Origin: Clostridia bacterium
Lineage (GTDB): Bacteria; Bacillota; Clostridia; Christensenellales; Aristaeellaceae
Direction: 5' to 3'
Length of the DNA stretch: 48,048 nucleotides
Assembly (NCBI GenBank): GCA_030530315.1
Contig: JAUMVG010000021.1
Location: forward strand, 1 to 48,048
How positions within the stretch are numbered: the stretch's first letter is position 1; each line of letters opens with the position of its first letter. The notes under the pieces are model-generated. The model had not been told where the DNA came from and did no database searches. It saw nothing but the letters and a program-made list of their open reading frames with translations. A program made the position numbers and the translations under genes. This document shows positions 16,372 to 24,723 of this stretch, one piece after another.

Positions 16372-17784
16372 TTACAGCGGCATGGCGTTGTTCTTCTTGT
16401 CCAGCACGCTGTTGTCCAGGCCGACCTGCTTGGCCTGGCGGTTCTGGAAGAACTTCTCGGCCACCTGCGGGAACAGGGCGTAGCTGAGCACGTCCTCGGG
16501 CTGGGTGTAGTACTGGCCCATTTCCTTCTTGAACTCGTCCAGGTGCTTCACGCCGTAGCTCTTGTCCTCGACGGGGCGGCAGGTGATGATCTTCTGATCG
16601 CCGATGACCTTCTTGCGCACGTCCTCGTTCACGGGAGCGGGCAGGCGGCCATACTCGCCGCGCATCAGGCCCTGGCTCTCCTTCGGGCACATCTTGTAGC
16701 GCTCGCCGGTCAGCACGTTCATGACGGCCTGGGTGCCCACGATCTGGGAGGTGGGGGTCACCAGCGGCGGATAGCCGAAGTCCTTGCGCACGCGCGGCAC
16801 CTCAGCCAGCACCTCGTACAGCTTGTCGGACTGGCCGGCCTGCTTCAGCTGGTTGATCAGGTTGGACAGCATGCCGCCGGGCACCTGGTACTTCAGGGTG
16901 TTCACGTCCACGCGCAGCACCTTGGGATCGAGGATGCCCTGATCCTGCAGCTTCTGGGCGACGCCACGGAAGTGCTCGGTGGCCTTGGTGATGACGTTCA
17001 GGTCCAGGCCGGTGTCCCACTCGGTGCCCGCCAGGGTCGCCACCAGGGGCTCGGTGGCCGGCTGGGAGGTGCCGTTGCCCAGGGGAGACAGCGCGCAGTC
17101 CACGATGTCCACGCCCGCCTCGATAGCCTTCAAGTTGGTCATGTCGCCGATGCCGGCGGTGTTGTGGGTGTGCAGGTGCACCAGGGTGGTGGGCTTCAGG
17201 GCTTCCTTCAGCTTCTTCACCAGCGAATAGGCGCTGTAGGGCAGCAGCAGGTTCGCCATGTCCTTGATGCAGATGTTGTCAGCGCCCATCTTCTCCAGCT
17301 CGAGGGCCAGGTTCACGAAGTACTCCTCCGTGTGCACGGGGCTGATGGTGTAGCTCAGCGCCACTTCGCAGATGCCGCCGTACTTCTTGGTGGCCTTGAT
17401 GGCCGGCTCCAGGTTGCGGGTATCGTTCAGGGCGTCGAAAATGCGGATGACGTCGATGCCGTTCTTGATGGACAGGCGGGTGAACTCGTCCACCACGTCG
17501 TCGGCATAATGGCGGTAGCCCAGAATATTCTGGCCGCGGAACAGCATCTGCAGCTTGGTGTTGGGCAGCGCCTTTTTCAGCTGGCGCAGCCGCTCCCAGG
17601 GATCCTCATTCAGGAAGCGCAGGCAGCTGTCGAACGTAGCGCCGCCCCAGCACTCCAGGGAATAATAGCCAACCTTGTCCAGCGCTTCGCACGCGGGCAG
17701 CATGTCCTCCAGGCGCATGCGGGTCGCGGCCTGGGACTGATGCGCGTCGCGAAGGATGGTTTCGGTAATCATTACTTTGCCCAT
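16372..17784 (-). CDS. oadA: Oxaloacetate decarboxylase alpha / transcarboxylase 5S-type carboxyltransferase
   Basis: Encodes 470 aa. The TIM-barrel carboxyltransferase domain (about 1-270) has ETILRDAHQSQAATRMR, with the metal-binding Asp, NICIKDMANLLLPY, carrying the lysine expected to be carbamylated, and LVHLHTHNTAGIG with two metal-binding His. The conserved carboxylase domain fills about 280-460. Full OadA proteins are near 590 aa and end in a biotin domain. This protein stops before it, as in the 5S transcarboxylase subunit, so it must use the separate biotin carrier in the operon. GGAGGAGA sets the start at 17784. It is the last gene of the five-gene operon, 21 nt after oadB. Confidence 0.93.
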   Translation of the reverse strand: MGKVMITETILRDAHQSQAATRMRLEDMLPACEALDKVGYYSLECWGGATFDSCLRFLNEDPWERLRQLKKALPNTKLQMLFRGQNILGYRHYADDVVDEFTRLSIKNGIDVIRIFDALNDTRNLEPAIKATKKYGGICEVALSYTISPVHTEEYFVNLALELEKMGADNICIKDMANLLLPYSAYSLVKKLKEALKPTTLVHLHTHNTAGIGDMTNLKAIEAGVDIVDCALSPLGNGTSQPATEPLVATLAGTEWDTGLDLNVITKATEHFRGVAQKLQDQGILDPKVLRVDVNTLKYQVPGGMLSNLINQLKQAGQSDKLYEVLAEVPRVRKDFGYPPLVTPTSQIVGTQAVMNVLTGERYKMCPKESQGLMRGEYGRLPAPVNEDVRKKVIGDQKIITCRPVEDKSYGVKHLDEFKKEMGQYYTQPEDVLSYALFPQVAEKFFQNRQAKQVGLDNSVLDKKNNAMPL

Positions 17785-17805
17785 GATATTCTCCTCCAAA
17801 TCCAA

Positions 17806-19275
17806 TTAGTGCGCAAACAGCGCGATGAACACGCCCGCCGCAACCGCGGAGCCGATGACGCCAGCCACGTTGGGGCCCATGGCGTGCATCAGCAGGAAGT
17901 TGCCGGGATCCTCCTCCTGGCCGACCTTCTGGGACACGCGGGCCGCCATAGGCACGGCGGAAACGCCTGCGGAGCCGATCAACGGGTTGATCTGGCCGCC
18001 GGAGAGGATGTTCATCAGCTTCGCCAGCAACACGCCGCCGGCGGTGCCAAAGCTGAACGCGATGACGCCCAGGACGACGATGTAGATGGTCTGCATGGTC
18101 AGGAAGGTGCTGCCCTGGGTGGTCGCGCCGACCGTCAGGCCCAGGAAGATGGTGACGATGTTGCACAGCTCGTTCTGCGCGGTCTTGTTGATGCGCTCCA
18201 CGACGCCGCACACGCGCATCAGGTTGCCCAGCATCAGCATGCCGACCAGCGTGGCCGCGTCAGGCAGCAGCAGGGACACGATGATGGTGACGGCGATCGG
18301 GAAGATGATCGTCTCGGTCTTGGAGACCTGGCGCAGCTGACCCATGCGGATCGTGCGCTCCTTCTTGGTGGTCAGCGCCTTCATGATCGGAGGCTGGATG
18401 ACCGGGACCAGCGCCATGTAGCTGTAGGCAGCCACGGCGATGGGGCCCAGCAGGTGGGGCGCCAGCTTGGTGGTGACGAAGATGGCCGTCGGGCCGTCCG
18501 CGCCGCCGATGATGCCGATGGCGCCGGCCTCGCTGGCGGTGAAGCCCAGCAGCTTCGCGCCCAGGAAGGTCAGGAAGATGCCCAGCTGCGCGGCAGCGCC
18601 CAGCAGCAGGCTCTTCGGGTTGGCGATCAGCGGGGCAAAGTCGGTCATCGCGCCCACGCCCATGAAGATCAGCGGCGGGTAGATGCCCAGCTTGACGCCC
18701 TGGTACAGGTAGTACAGCAGGCCGCCGTTGGCCGTCTGCAGCGCATAACCCATCTCGCCGGTGGCGGGGTTCAGGCGCATCACCACGTCGGTGATGTCCT
18801 TGCCCAGCGCCTGGGCCCCCGCGAGGGCCTCGGCCTGGCTGGCGTAGAAGGTGAAGGTGGGATGGCCCATCATGCCCGCGGCGGGCAGGTTGGCCAGCAG
18901 CATGCCGAAGGAGATCGGCAGCAGCAGCAGGGGCTCAAACTGCTTCACGATCGCCAGGTACAGCAGGAAGCAGGCCACGGCGATCATCACGTAGTTCCTC
19001 CAGTCGCCACCCATGCCGTTGATGCTCTGGGCGATACCGGTGGACATCGCGATGTTTTTCAAGCCCTTTAAAAAGTTGATATCAGGATCGGTGGAATCCC
19101 CCGCCTGCTCCGAAGCCTCGGCCTCGGCGACCTCCTCAGCCGCCTGAGCGACCTCGGCCGGCGCCTCGGTGTCCGCGTTGGTCTCGGCCAGCGCCGTAAA
19201 CACGGTCAGCAGGGCGAACATGGCCAGCAGGCACGCGAGCGCGCGCTTGGGGCTCACCTTTTTCAATTTGGACAT
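17806..19275 (-). CDS. oadB: Sodium-pumping decarboxylase beta subunit
   Basis: Encodes 489 aa. About ten membrane helices form the Na+-translocating subunit that decarboxylates carboxybiotin. Conserved parts include [37 protein letters not shown] with the essential Asp, [13 protein letters not shown] and a final helix near [16 protein letters not shown]. Unlike many family members it starts with a basic, hydrophobic signal-like segment (about 1-30) and an acidic Ala/Glu linker (about 31-66) before the first conserved helix. TAAGGAGGG supports the start at 19275. A 117-nt gap separates it from the biotin carrier gene upstream. Confidence 0.94.
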   Translation of the reverse strand: MSKLKKVSPKRALACLLAMFALLTVFTALAETNADTEAPAEVAQAAEEVAEAEASEQAGDSTDPDINFLKGLKNIAMSTGIAQSINGMGGDWRNYVMIAVACFLLYLAIVKQFEPLLLLPISFGMLLANLPAAGMMGHPTFTFYASQAEALAGAQALGKDITDVVMRLNPATGEMGYALQTANGGLLYYLYQGVKLGIYPPLIFMGVGAMTDFAPLIANPKSLLLGAAAQLGIFLTFLGAKLLGFTASEAGAIGIIGGADGPTAIFVTTKLAPHLLGPIAVAAYSYMALVPVIQPPIMKALTTKKERTIRMGQLRQVSKTETIIFPIAVTIIVSLLLPDAATLVGMLMLGNLMRVCGVVERINKTAQNELCNIVTIFLGLTVGATTQGSTFLTMQTIYIVVLGVIAFSFGTAGGVLLAKLMNILSGGQINPLIGSAGVSAVPMAARVSQKVGQEEDPGNFLLMHAMGPNVAGVIGSAVAAGVFIALFAH

Positions 19276-19392
19276 TCGTCAAACCCTCCTTACCGCTTTC
19301 GATAACAAATGCTCTCGCGCCTCGTTCCGTCCGACCGGCGAGCGGGCGGCAGGGCCGCCTCACAGGTCAGCGACGCAACGCGGCGCCGGTGA

Positions 19393-19797
19393 TCAGTTAA
19401 GGGAAAGCAGCACGTCGCCGGTGCTGACGGTCGCGCCCTTGGTCACGTTCACGGAAGCCACGACGCCGTCGCGGGGCGCCATGATCTCGTTCTCCATCTT
19501 CATGGCCTCGAGGATAAGCAGCACGTCGCCCTTCTTGACGCTCTGGCCCTGGGAGACCTTCACATCGTTGATGTTGCCGGGCATCGGAGCCTTGATGGCC
19601 TCAGCGCCGGCGGGGGCAGCGGCGGGAGCGGCCGCCTTCGGGGCGGGAGCGGCGGCCTTGGGGGCCGGCGCGGCTACGGGGGCGGGAGCCGCCACGGGCG
19701 CGGCAACGGGAGCGGCCGCAAACACGGGCGCGCCGCCGATCTCTTCAACTTCTACTTCGTAGGACTGACCATTCACGGTGATCGCAAACTTGCGCAT
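19393..19797 (-). CDS. Biotin carboxyl carrier protein
   Basis: Encodes 134 aa. The first 22 residues form the usual short beta segment (MRKFAITVNGQSYEVEVEE). Residues 30-65 are an Ala/Pro linker (APVAAPAPKAAAPAP type). The biotinyl domain covers about 66-134 with EAMKMENEI, the biotinylated Lys being residue 100. It would shuttle carboxyl groups between the two carboxyltransferases and the membrane beta subunit. It corresponds to the 1.3S subunit of transcarboxylase or the MmdC subunit of methylmalonyl-CoA decarboxylase. Confidence 0.94.
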   Translation of the reverse strand: MRKFAITVNGQSYEVEVEEIGGAPVFAAAPVAAPVAAPAPVAAPAPKAAAPAPKAAAPAAAPAGAEAIKAPMPGNINDVKVSQGQSVKKGDVLLILEAMKMENEIMAPRDGVVASVNVTKGATVSTGDVLLSLN

Positions 19798-19872
19798 AAT
19801 ATCTTCCTCCTGATTATTATCGAGTTGTTATTCAATGAGACATGAGAAAGAATTCAAACCCATCGGGGCCGC

Positions 19873-19903
19873 ATTCTCAATTCTCAATTCCCAATTCCCA
19901 ATT
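19873..19903. repeat. Heptamer tandem repeat within the operon
   Basis: On the plus strand ATTCTCA, ATTCTCA, ATTCCCA, ATTCCCA and ATT follow one another with a 7-bp period. It lies between oadG and the biotin carrier gene and reaches the last codon of oadG. The same AATTGAG/AATTGGG unit recurs at 43054-43085. Confidence 0.8.
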
Positions 19904-20291
19904 AAAACCGGTACACCTGCTCGGCGCGGGAGGCGCGGTTCCAGCCGGAAACGCGGCGCACCTTGCGCACCACGAGCTGCTTGTTGCCGTCGGTATAGGC
20001 GGCGATGGCGGCGGCGATCACGGCGATCAGCTGGGCGTCGTCGACTTCCTCGGCCACGGGCTCGGGCTCGGCCACGGGCGCGGGCGCCGGGGCGGCCTTG
20101 GCGGCGGCAGCGGCCGCGGCGGCCTTTGCGGCCTCCTCAGCCTTCAGCTTGGCGGCCTTTTTGCCGTCGATGGCCTTGAAAACCTGGGCCATCAGCGTGA
20201 TGAAGCCGATCAGTATCGCCAGGCCCATGAACACCACGACCAGGCCGATGGCGGTCACCTGAAGGCCGTAAAGAATCTTCGATCCTATCAT
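19902..20291 (-). CDS. oadG: OadG-type gamma subunit of the sodium pump
   Basis: Encodes 129 aa. One N-terminal membrane helix (about 10-38, ILYGLQVTAIGLVVVFMGLA) is followed by a Lys/Ala-rich charged linker (about 42-85) and a C-terminal segment with LIAVIAAAIAAYT and RRVSGWNRASR, typical of OadG/MmdD. The family helps assemble the complex and contacts the biotin-transfer subunits. The ATG at 20291 is preferred over 20297 because AAGGAGG ends 7 nt before it but only 1 nt before the other. That binding site overlaps the end of the preceding carboxyltransferase gene, so translation is probably coupled. Confidence 0.88.
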   Translation of the reverse strand: MIGSKILYGLQVTAIGLVVVFMGLAILIGFITLMAQVFKAIDGKKAAKLKAEEAAKAAAAAAAAKAAPAPAPVAEPEPVAEEVDDAQLIAVIAAAIAAYTDGNKQLVVRKVRRVSGWNRASRAEQVYRF

Positions 20292-20303
20292 GTCCATGCC
20301 TCC

Positions 20304-21779
20304 TTACAGCGGCATATTGCCATGCTTCTTGGCGGGCTTGGACTCCCGCTTGCCGGAGAGCATCTCCAGCGCGGAGGCCAGCATCTGGCGGGTCTGCGCA
20401 GGCTCGATCACGTCATCCACATAGCCCTTCTTGGCGGCGTTCACGCCGTCGGCGATATCAGCCATGTACTTTTCCTCGAGCTCGGCGCGCTTGGCGAAGG
20501 GATCGTCGGCGGTCCTGAGCTCGTCGGCACAGTTCAGCTGCACGGCGATCTTCGGGGTCACGGCGCTGATGACGGCGCCCGGCCAGGCGTAGACCATATC
20601 GGAGGCCGCGCGGGAGGCCATGGCGGCGTAGGCCATGCCCACGGCGTTGCCGGTGATCAGGGCGATGCGCACGTTGGTGGACTCGGTCAGCGCGTACATC
20701 AGCTGCGCGCCGGCGCGGGCCAGCTCACCCTGGGGGGCCGGGGAGACCTTCATGCCCATGGAATCCACGATGCTGATCACGGGAATGGAGAAGCAGTCGC
20801 AGAAGGAGGCAAAGCGGGAGGCCTTCTTCGCGCCGTAAACGGTGATGCGGCCCTCGTCCTTGGAGGGCTGGTTGGCAATGAAGCCCACGGTGGCGCCGCC
20901 GATCTTGCCCAGGGCGGTGACCATGGAGGGCGCGAAGCCCTCGCTGAGCTCCACGATGTCGTTCATGTCGGCCACGCGGCGGATGATGTCGCGCACGTCC
21001 TCCACGGCGTCGATGGCGTTCAGGTCGCCCAGCTCGCGGTTGACGTCGTCCACGGTATCGCCGAAGACCTCGTCCATGTTGTTCACGGGCAGCATGCCGG
21101 CCAGCTTGCGGGCCAGCGCGATGGCATCCTCGTCGGACTCAGCGGTCAGCTGGGCGACGCCGGAGCGCATGGAGGCCTGGGCGTGGGCCATCGTCTCCAT
21201 GTCCACTTCCTTGCCGGTCGCGGCGGAGACCACCTGCGGGCCGTTGACGAACAGGGCGCCGTTCTTGCTCATGATGGTGATATCGCTCATGCCGGCGATG
21301 GCGGAGGCGATGCCGCCGCACTGGCCCAGCACGACCGCGATCTGCGGCACGACGCCGGACAGGGCGCTGGCCTTGCCCGCCATCAGCGCATAGGCGTTCA
21401 TGGCGTCGATGCCCTCATCCAGCCGAGCGCCAGCGGTGTCCAGCAGCGCGAAAACGGGCGCGCCCGTCTTCTCCGCCAGCTCGAGCACCTTCAGCACCTT
21501 GCGGGCGTGCGCCATGCCCACGGAGCCGCCCTTGACGGTGAAGTCCTGGGCGTACACGTAGGCGGGGCTGCCGTCGATCAGGCCATAGCCGGTCACGACG
21601 CCCGCGTCCGCGTTCAGCACGTCCAGCTCCACAAAGCTGGCGGCGTCCAGCAGCAGCGCGATGCGCTCCCTGGCCAGAAGCTTTCCGGCCTTCTTCTGCT
21701 CGGCGCAGAGGTCCGGGTCACCCTTCAGAATCGCGAGCTTACGCTCTCGAACGATGGGCAGATTCTGTTCCACTTTCAT
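20304..21779 (-). CDS. mmdA: Acyl-CoA carboxyltransferase (methylmalonyl-CoA decarboxylase alpha / transcarboxylase 12S type)
   Basis: Encodes 491 aa with two crotonase-fold halves. The N-half has LARERIALLLDAASFVELD, TGYGLIDGSPAYVYAQDFT and LLDTAGARLDEG. The C-half has GGATVGFIANQPS, GNAVGMAYAAMASRAASD and VYAWPGAVISAV. Such subunits bind acyl-CoA and exchange its carboxyl group with biotin; methylmalonyl-CoA or malonyl-CoA are the usual substrates. GGAGGG 8 nt upstream sets the start at 21779. It is the first gene of the operon, followed by oadG, biotin carrier, oadB and oadA. A possible -10 (TATACT, 21878-21873) lies upstream without a clear -35. Confidence 0.92.
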   Translation of the reverse strand: MKVEQNLPIVRERKLAILKGDPDLCAEQKKAGKLLARERIALLLDAASFVELDVLNADAGVVTGYGLIDGSPAYVYAQDFTVKGGSVGMAHARKVLKVLELAEKTGAPVFALLDTAGARLDEGIDAMNAYALMAGKASALSGVVPQIAVVLGQCGGIASAIAGMSDITIMSKNGALFVNGPQVVSAATGKEVDMETMAHAQASMRSGVAQLTAESDEDAIALARKLAGMLPVNNMDEVFGDTVDDVNRELGDLNAIDAVEDVRDIIRRVADMNDIVELSEGFAPSMVTALGKIGGATVGFIANQPSKDEGRITVYGAKKASRFASFCDCFSIPVISIVDSMGMKVSPAPQGELARAGAQLMYALTESTNVRIALITGNAVGMAYAAMASRAASDMVYAWPGAVISAVTPKIAVQLNCADELRTADDPFAKRAELEEKYMADIADGVNAAKKGYVDDVIEPAQTRQMLASALEMLSGKRESKPAKKHGNMPL

Positions 21780-22026
21780 AGTCTTTCCCTCCATCGTTGT
21801 GCTGATCGTCTACGTTCGCGCAGCTGCGGGGGTTGCCCCAACGGTTGAACACGAGCATCCACGTATCAACAGAGTATAAAATATCAACAAAACCCAAATT
21901 CAAATCTTTCGACGCGCCGGCCTTTTTTCCTCTCATTTATAACGTTAATTTTTTCGATTATGCCCCCGCAGCCGCGGCCTTGGCGGAAAATTGGCGCCCA
22001 ATGCGCGCAGCGCTCCAAAACAGCAC

Positions 22027-22050
22027 GCGGCCCGGCGCACGCCGGGCCGC
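22027..22050 (-). terminator. Terminator after the hydroxyacyl-CoA dehydrogenase gene
   Basis: GCGGCCCGGC pairs perfectly with GCCGGGCCGC around GCAC. On the minus strand it is followed by GTGCTGTTTT. It starts 14 nt beyond the stop at 22064. Confidence 0.7.
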
Positions 22051-22063
22051 AAGGCGGTTGGTA

Positions 22064-23026
22064 TCACTTCTTCGTGTAGTCATAAAAGCCCTTGCCGGCG
22101 TTGACGCCGGTTTCACCCTTGTCAATCTTCTCCTTGAGCAGCTTGCCCAAAAGGTTGGTCACGGTGCCCTCCACCTGGGCATCTGGCTTCATCTGGTTGA
22201 TGTTGTAGGCGGTCTCCAGCCCCACGATGTCCAAGATCTTGAAGGGGCCCGCCGGCGCGCCGGTGGCCAGCTTCCAGGTCTTGTCGATGGTGGGCACGTC
22301 CGCCACTCCCGTGGCCCACAGCCCCTGCGCCGCGCTGAGGAACGGCACCAGCATGGAATTGAGGATATACCCCGGCTGCTCCTTGTGCAGCTCCAGCGGG
22401 ATCATGTTGATGGCATCGGCGAAGGCCACGGCGGCCCTGAAGGTCTCCGGGGCGGTTCCCGCGTGGCCCATGATCTCTGCGGTGTTGTTCTTCCAGATGG
22501 TATTGGCGAAATGCACCGCGCAGTACTTCTCCGGGCGGCCCGTGTACTTCTCAAAGGTGCTGGGCAGCATGGTGGAGGAGTTGGTGAACAGCAGCGTCTT
22601 CTCCGGCAGCAGGTCCTTCATGGCGGTGTAGACGCCAATCTTCGCCTTCGGGTCCTCGGACATGGACTCGACCACGATGTCCGCGTCCGCGACGGCCTTT
22701 GCCATGTCGGTCTCGATGTGGACGTTCTCCGCAAAGCGCTTCTTCGCGGTCTCGATCAGCGCGTCGATGGACTCCGGCGTGGCGCCCTTCCAGTCGCGGA
22801 TCAGGCCCTTCGGGTAGACGAACGCGCCCATCGGGGTACCGACCAGCGCCTTTGCCCTGGCCAGATCCTCCAGCATCAGCTTGGAATAGCGCTCGATCTT
22901 GGGCATGGTCCGGCCAATGGAGCCTTCGGACCTCAGCCAGAACGTCACGTCATGCCCGGTATAGGCGCACATCAGTCCAATCTGCGTACCCAGCACGCCT
23001 CCGCCGGCAACTACGATCTTCTGCAT
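22064..23026 (-). CDS. 3-hydroxyacyl-CoA (3-hydroxybutyryl-CoA type) dehydrogenase
   Basis: Encodes 320 aa, slightly longer than the usual 280-300. The N-terminal Rossmann domain starts MQKIVVAGGGVLGTQIG and continues with DADIVVESMSEDPKAKIGVY and LFTNSSTMLPSTF. HFANTIWKNNTAEIM contains the catalytic His of the family, and the C-terminal helical domain ends NAGKGFYDYTKK, very like 3-hydroxybutyryl-CoA dehydrogenases. It would oxidise a 3-hydroxyacyl-CoA with NAD+. AGGAGGTAAC upstream sets the start. It follows mscS by 105 nt on the same strand and may share its transcript. No thiolase or crotonase gene is nearby, so the exact substrate is open. Confidence 0.9.
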   Translation of the reverse strand: MQKIVVAGGGVLGTQIGLMCAYTGHDVTFWLRSEGSIGRTMPKIERYSKLMLEDLARAKALVGTPMGAFVYPKGLIRDWKGATPESIDALIETAKKRFAENVHIETDMAKAVADADIVVESMSEDPKAKIGVYTAMKDLLPEKTLLFTNSSTMLPSTFEKYTGRPEKYCAVHFANTIWKNNTAEIMGHAGTAPETFRAAVAFADAINMIPLELHKEQPGYILNSMLVPFLSAAQGLWATGVADVPTIDKTWKLATGAPAGPFKILDIVGLETAYNINQMKPDAQVEGTVTNLLGKLLKEKIDKGETGVNAGKGFYDYTKK

Positions 23027-23131
23027 AACGGTTACCTCCTTCGATGCAGGTCGTACAAGCGTATTCTTCCCCGGTCGAGAATGTATTATCACGGTCGGCG
23101 CGAGCGGCACCGACCCGGAAGCCGAAGGGGA

Positions 23132-23884
23132 TCACTTCATGTGCACGTCCATCTGGGGATAGGGAATCTCGATGCCCGCCGCGTCCAGCGCCTTCTTGCC
23201 GTTCTCCAGCAGCGCCCAGTTCACGTCCCAGTAGTCCGCGGACTTGCACCACACGCGCATCATGAATGAAAGGCTGCTGTCCCCGCAGGCCGTAAGCTTC
23301 ACGATCGGGGCGGGGTCGGGCAGTATGTTTTCCGTCCGGGCGGCGACCTGCTCCAGCGTCTCGCGCACGCGGTCGATGTCCGAGTCGTAGCTCACGCCGA
23401 AGGTCACGTCCAGACGCCGGGTGCCCTCCCGGGTGAAGTTGATGATCGCCGTGTTGGTCAGGCTGCTGTTGGGCAGGGAGACGTGCCGGTTGTCCGGCAT
23501 CGTCAGTTCCGTGAAGAACAGGCCGATGCTCTGCACCGTGCCCTCCGCGTCGCCGATCTTCACGTAGTCCCCGGCCTTGAATGGCTTCAGCAGCAGTATC
23601 GTCATGCCGCCGACGAAGTTGCTCAGCGCGCCCTGCATCGCCAGGCTGATCGCCACGCCGGCGGAGGCCAGTATCGTGACAAAGCTGGTCAGCGGAACGC
23701 CCATCACGCTGGCCGCGGTGAGGATGACGATCACATACAGCAGCAGCTTCACCAGGTTCTGCAAAAAGCCCTTCAGCGTGGGCTCGATCCTGACGAAGCG
23801 GTCGCTTCGCGTCAACAGCTTCATGATCCAGTGCGCCAGGAAGAACCCGACCGCCAGAATCAGCAGGCCCCCCAGCAGCTTCAT
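23132..23884 (-). CDS. MscS-family mechanosensitive channel
   Basis: Encodes 250 aa from the ATG at 23884. Three N-terminal helices include the pore helix TM3 region SLAMQGALSNFVGGMTILLLKP cut into family motifs (GVAISLAMQGAL, SNFVGGM), followed by the beta domain (FKAGDYVKIG, GTVQSIGLFFTEL, LPNSSL) and the C-terminal alpha-beta domain. It would release osmolytes under membrane tension. Family similarity appears to extend upstream of the ATG (DTILQIIETQG before MKLLGG). A GGAAGGGAGGG site lies at 23937-23927, with an in-frame ACG at 23920-23918 exactly where a start codon is expected. Translation may therefore begin at that ACG, adding 12 residues. Confidence 0.9.
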   Translation of the reverse strand: MKLLGGLLILAVGFFLAHWIMKLLTRSDRFVRIEPTLKGFLQNLVKLLLYVIVILTAASVMGVPLTSFVTILASAGVAISLAMQGALSNFVGGMTILLLKPFKAGDYVKIGDAEGTVQSIGLFFTELTMPDNRHVSLPNSSLTNTAIINFTREGTRRLDVTFGVSYDSDIDRVRETLEQVAARTENILPDPAPIVKLTACGDSSLSFMMRVWCKSADYWDVNWALLENGKKALDAAGIEIPYPQMDVHMK

Positions 23885-23961
23885 GCCCTGGGTTTCGATG
23901 ATTTGAAGGATGGTGTCCGTGAAAAGCCCTCCCTTCCTGGAATTTTCTCAAAGGATACCTC

Positions 23962-23990
23962 AGTTTAACATACGAACAAACTGAATGCAA
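23962..23990 (-). promoter_or_regulatory. Promoter of the MscS gene
   Basis: On the minus strand TTGCAT (23990-23985) and TAAACT (23967-23962) are separated by 17 bp. The expected transcript start near 23955 leaves room for the ribosome site at 23937-23927. Confidence 0.6.
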
Positions 23991-24028
23991 GGCCTGCCCG
24001 GTATTTGCCGCCTGCGAAGCGCTTTCGC

Positions 24029-24057
24029 TTGTGTTTTTTACAGCGCTGTGCTACACT
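24029..24057 (+). promoter_or_regulatory. Promoter of the ThrH-like/DUF3786 pair
   Basis: TTGTGT (24029-24034) and TACACT (24052-24057) are separated by 17 bp, and TGC before the -10 makes it an extended -10 promoter. The same 16-nt GCTGTGCTACACTGTT recurs at 39410-39425 beside the IS110 element. Confidence 0.6.
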
Positions 24058-24091
24058 GTTTTCATTACCATTCGAAAGTGGGGCTGCAAGC

Positions 24092-24700
24092 ATGAGTGAG
24101 TTGAACATCGTTTGCCTGGACCTGGAGGGCGTTCTGGTGCCCGAGATCTGGATCGCGTTTTCCAAAGCCAGCGGCATCCCGGAGCTGAGGCGCACCACCC
24201 GGGACGAGCCGGACTATGACAAGCTGATGCGCTGGCGCCTGGGCATCCTCAAGGAGCACGGCCTGGGCCTGAAGGACATCCAGGACACCATTCGCACCAT
24301 CGATCCGCTGCCCGGCGCCAGGGAATTCCTGGACGCCCTGCGGGCGCGCACCCAGGCGGTGATCCTCAGCGACACCTTCACCCAGTTCGCCCAGCCCCTG
24401 ATGGAGAAGCTGGGCTGGCCCACGCTGCTGTGCAACGCGCTGGAGGTCGCCCCGGACGGCGAGATCACCGGCTACAGGATCCGCACCGCCCAGTCGAAGC
24501 TGTCCACCGTCAAGGCGCTGCAGTCCGTGGGCTTCGACACCATCGCCTGCGGCGACAGCTACAATGACCTGGGCATGATCCGCGCCAGCAAGGCCGGCTT
24601 CCTGTTCCGCTCCACGGAGAAGATCATCGCGGACAACCCGGACCTGCCCGCCTTCGAATCCTTCGACGACCTCAGGGACGCCATATTCGCCGCGCTCTGA
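24092..24700 (+). CDS. thrH: ThrH-like phosphoserine phosphatase / homoserine phosphotransferase
   Basis: Encodes 202 aa, the length of ThrH. This HAD-family enzyme starts with CLDLEGVLVPE, where the nucleophile Asp10 replaces the usual DxDxT pattern by DxEG as in ThrH. It continues with AVILSDTFTQFAQPLMEKLG and ends with the HAD motif IACGDSYNDLGMI. ThrH dephosphorylates phosphoserine and can move the phosphate to homoserine. The ribosome site is weak (GTGGGG). It is followed after 23 nt by the DUF3786 gene on the same strand, which suggests one transcript. Confidence 0.9.
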   Translation: MSELNIVCLDLEGVLVPEIWIAFSKASGIPELRRTTRDEPDYDKLMRWRLGILKEHGLGLKDIQDTIRTIDPLPGAREFLDALRARTQAVILSDTFTQFAQPLMEKLGWPTLLCNALEVAPDGEITGYRIRTAQSKLSTVKALQSVGFDTIACGDSYNDLGMIRASKAGFLFRSTEKIIADNPDLPAFESFDDLRDAIFAAL

Positions 24701-24723
24701 GCCCGCCAAAAGGAGGCACCGGC

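Noticed and set aside
16345-19071. A 908-codon open frame on the plus strand opposite oadA and oadB
   Set aside because: Both minus-strand genes carry full family motifs. The opposite frame is repetitive in His, Gln, Val and Gly, as expected from complement codons.
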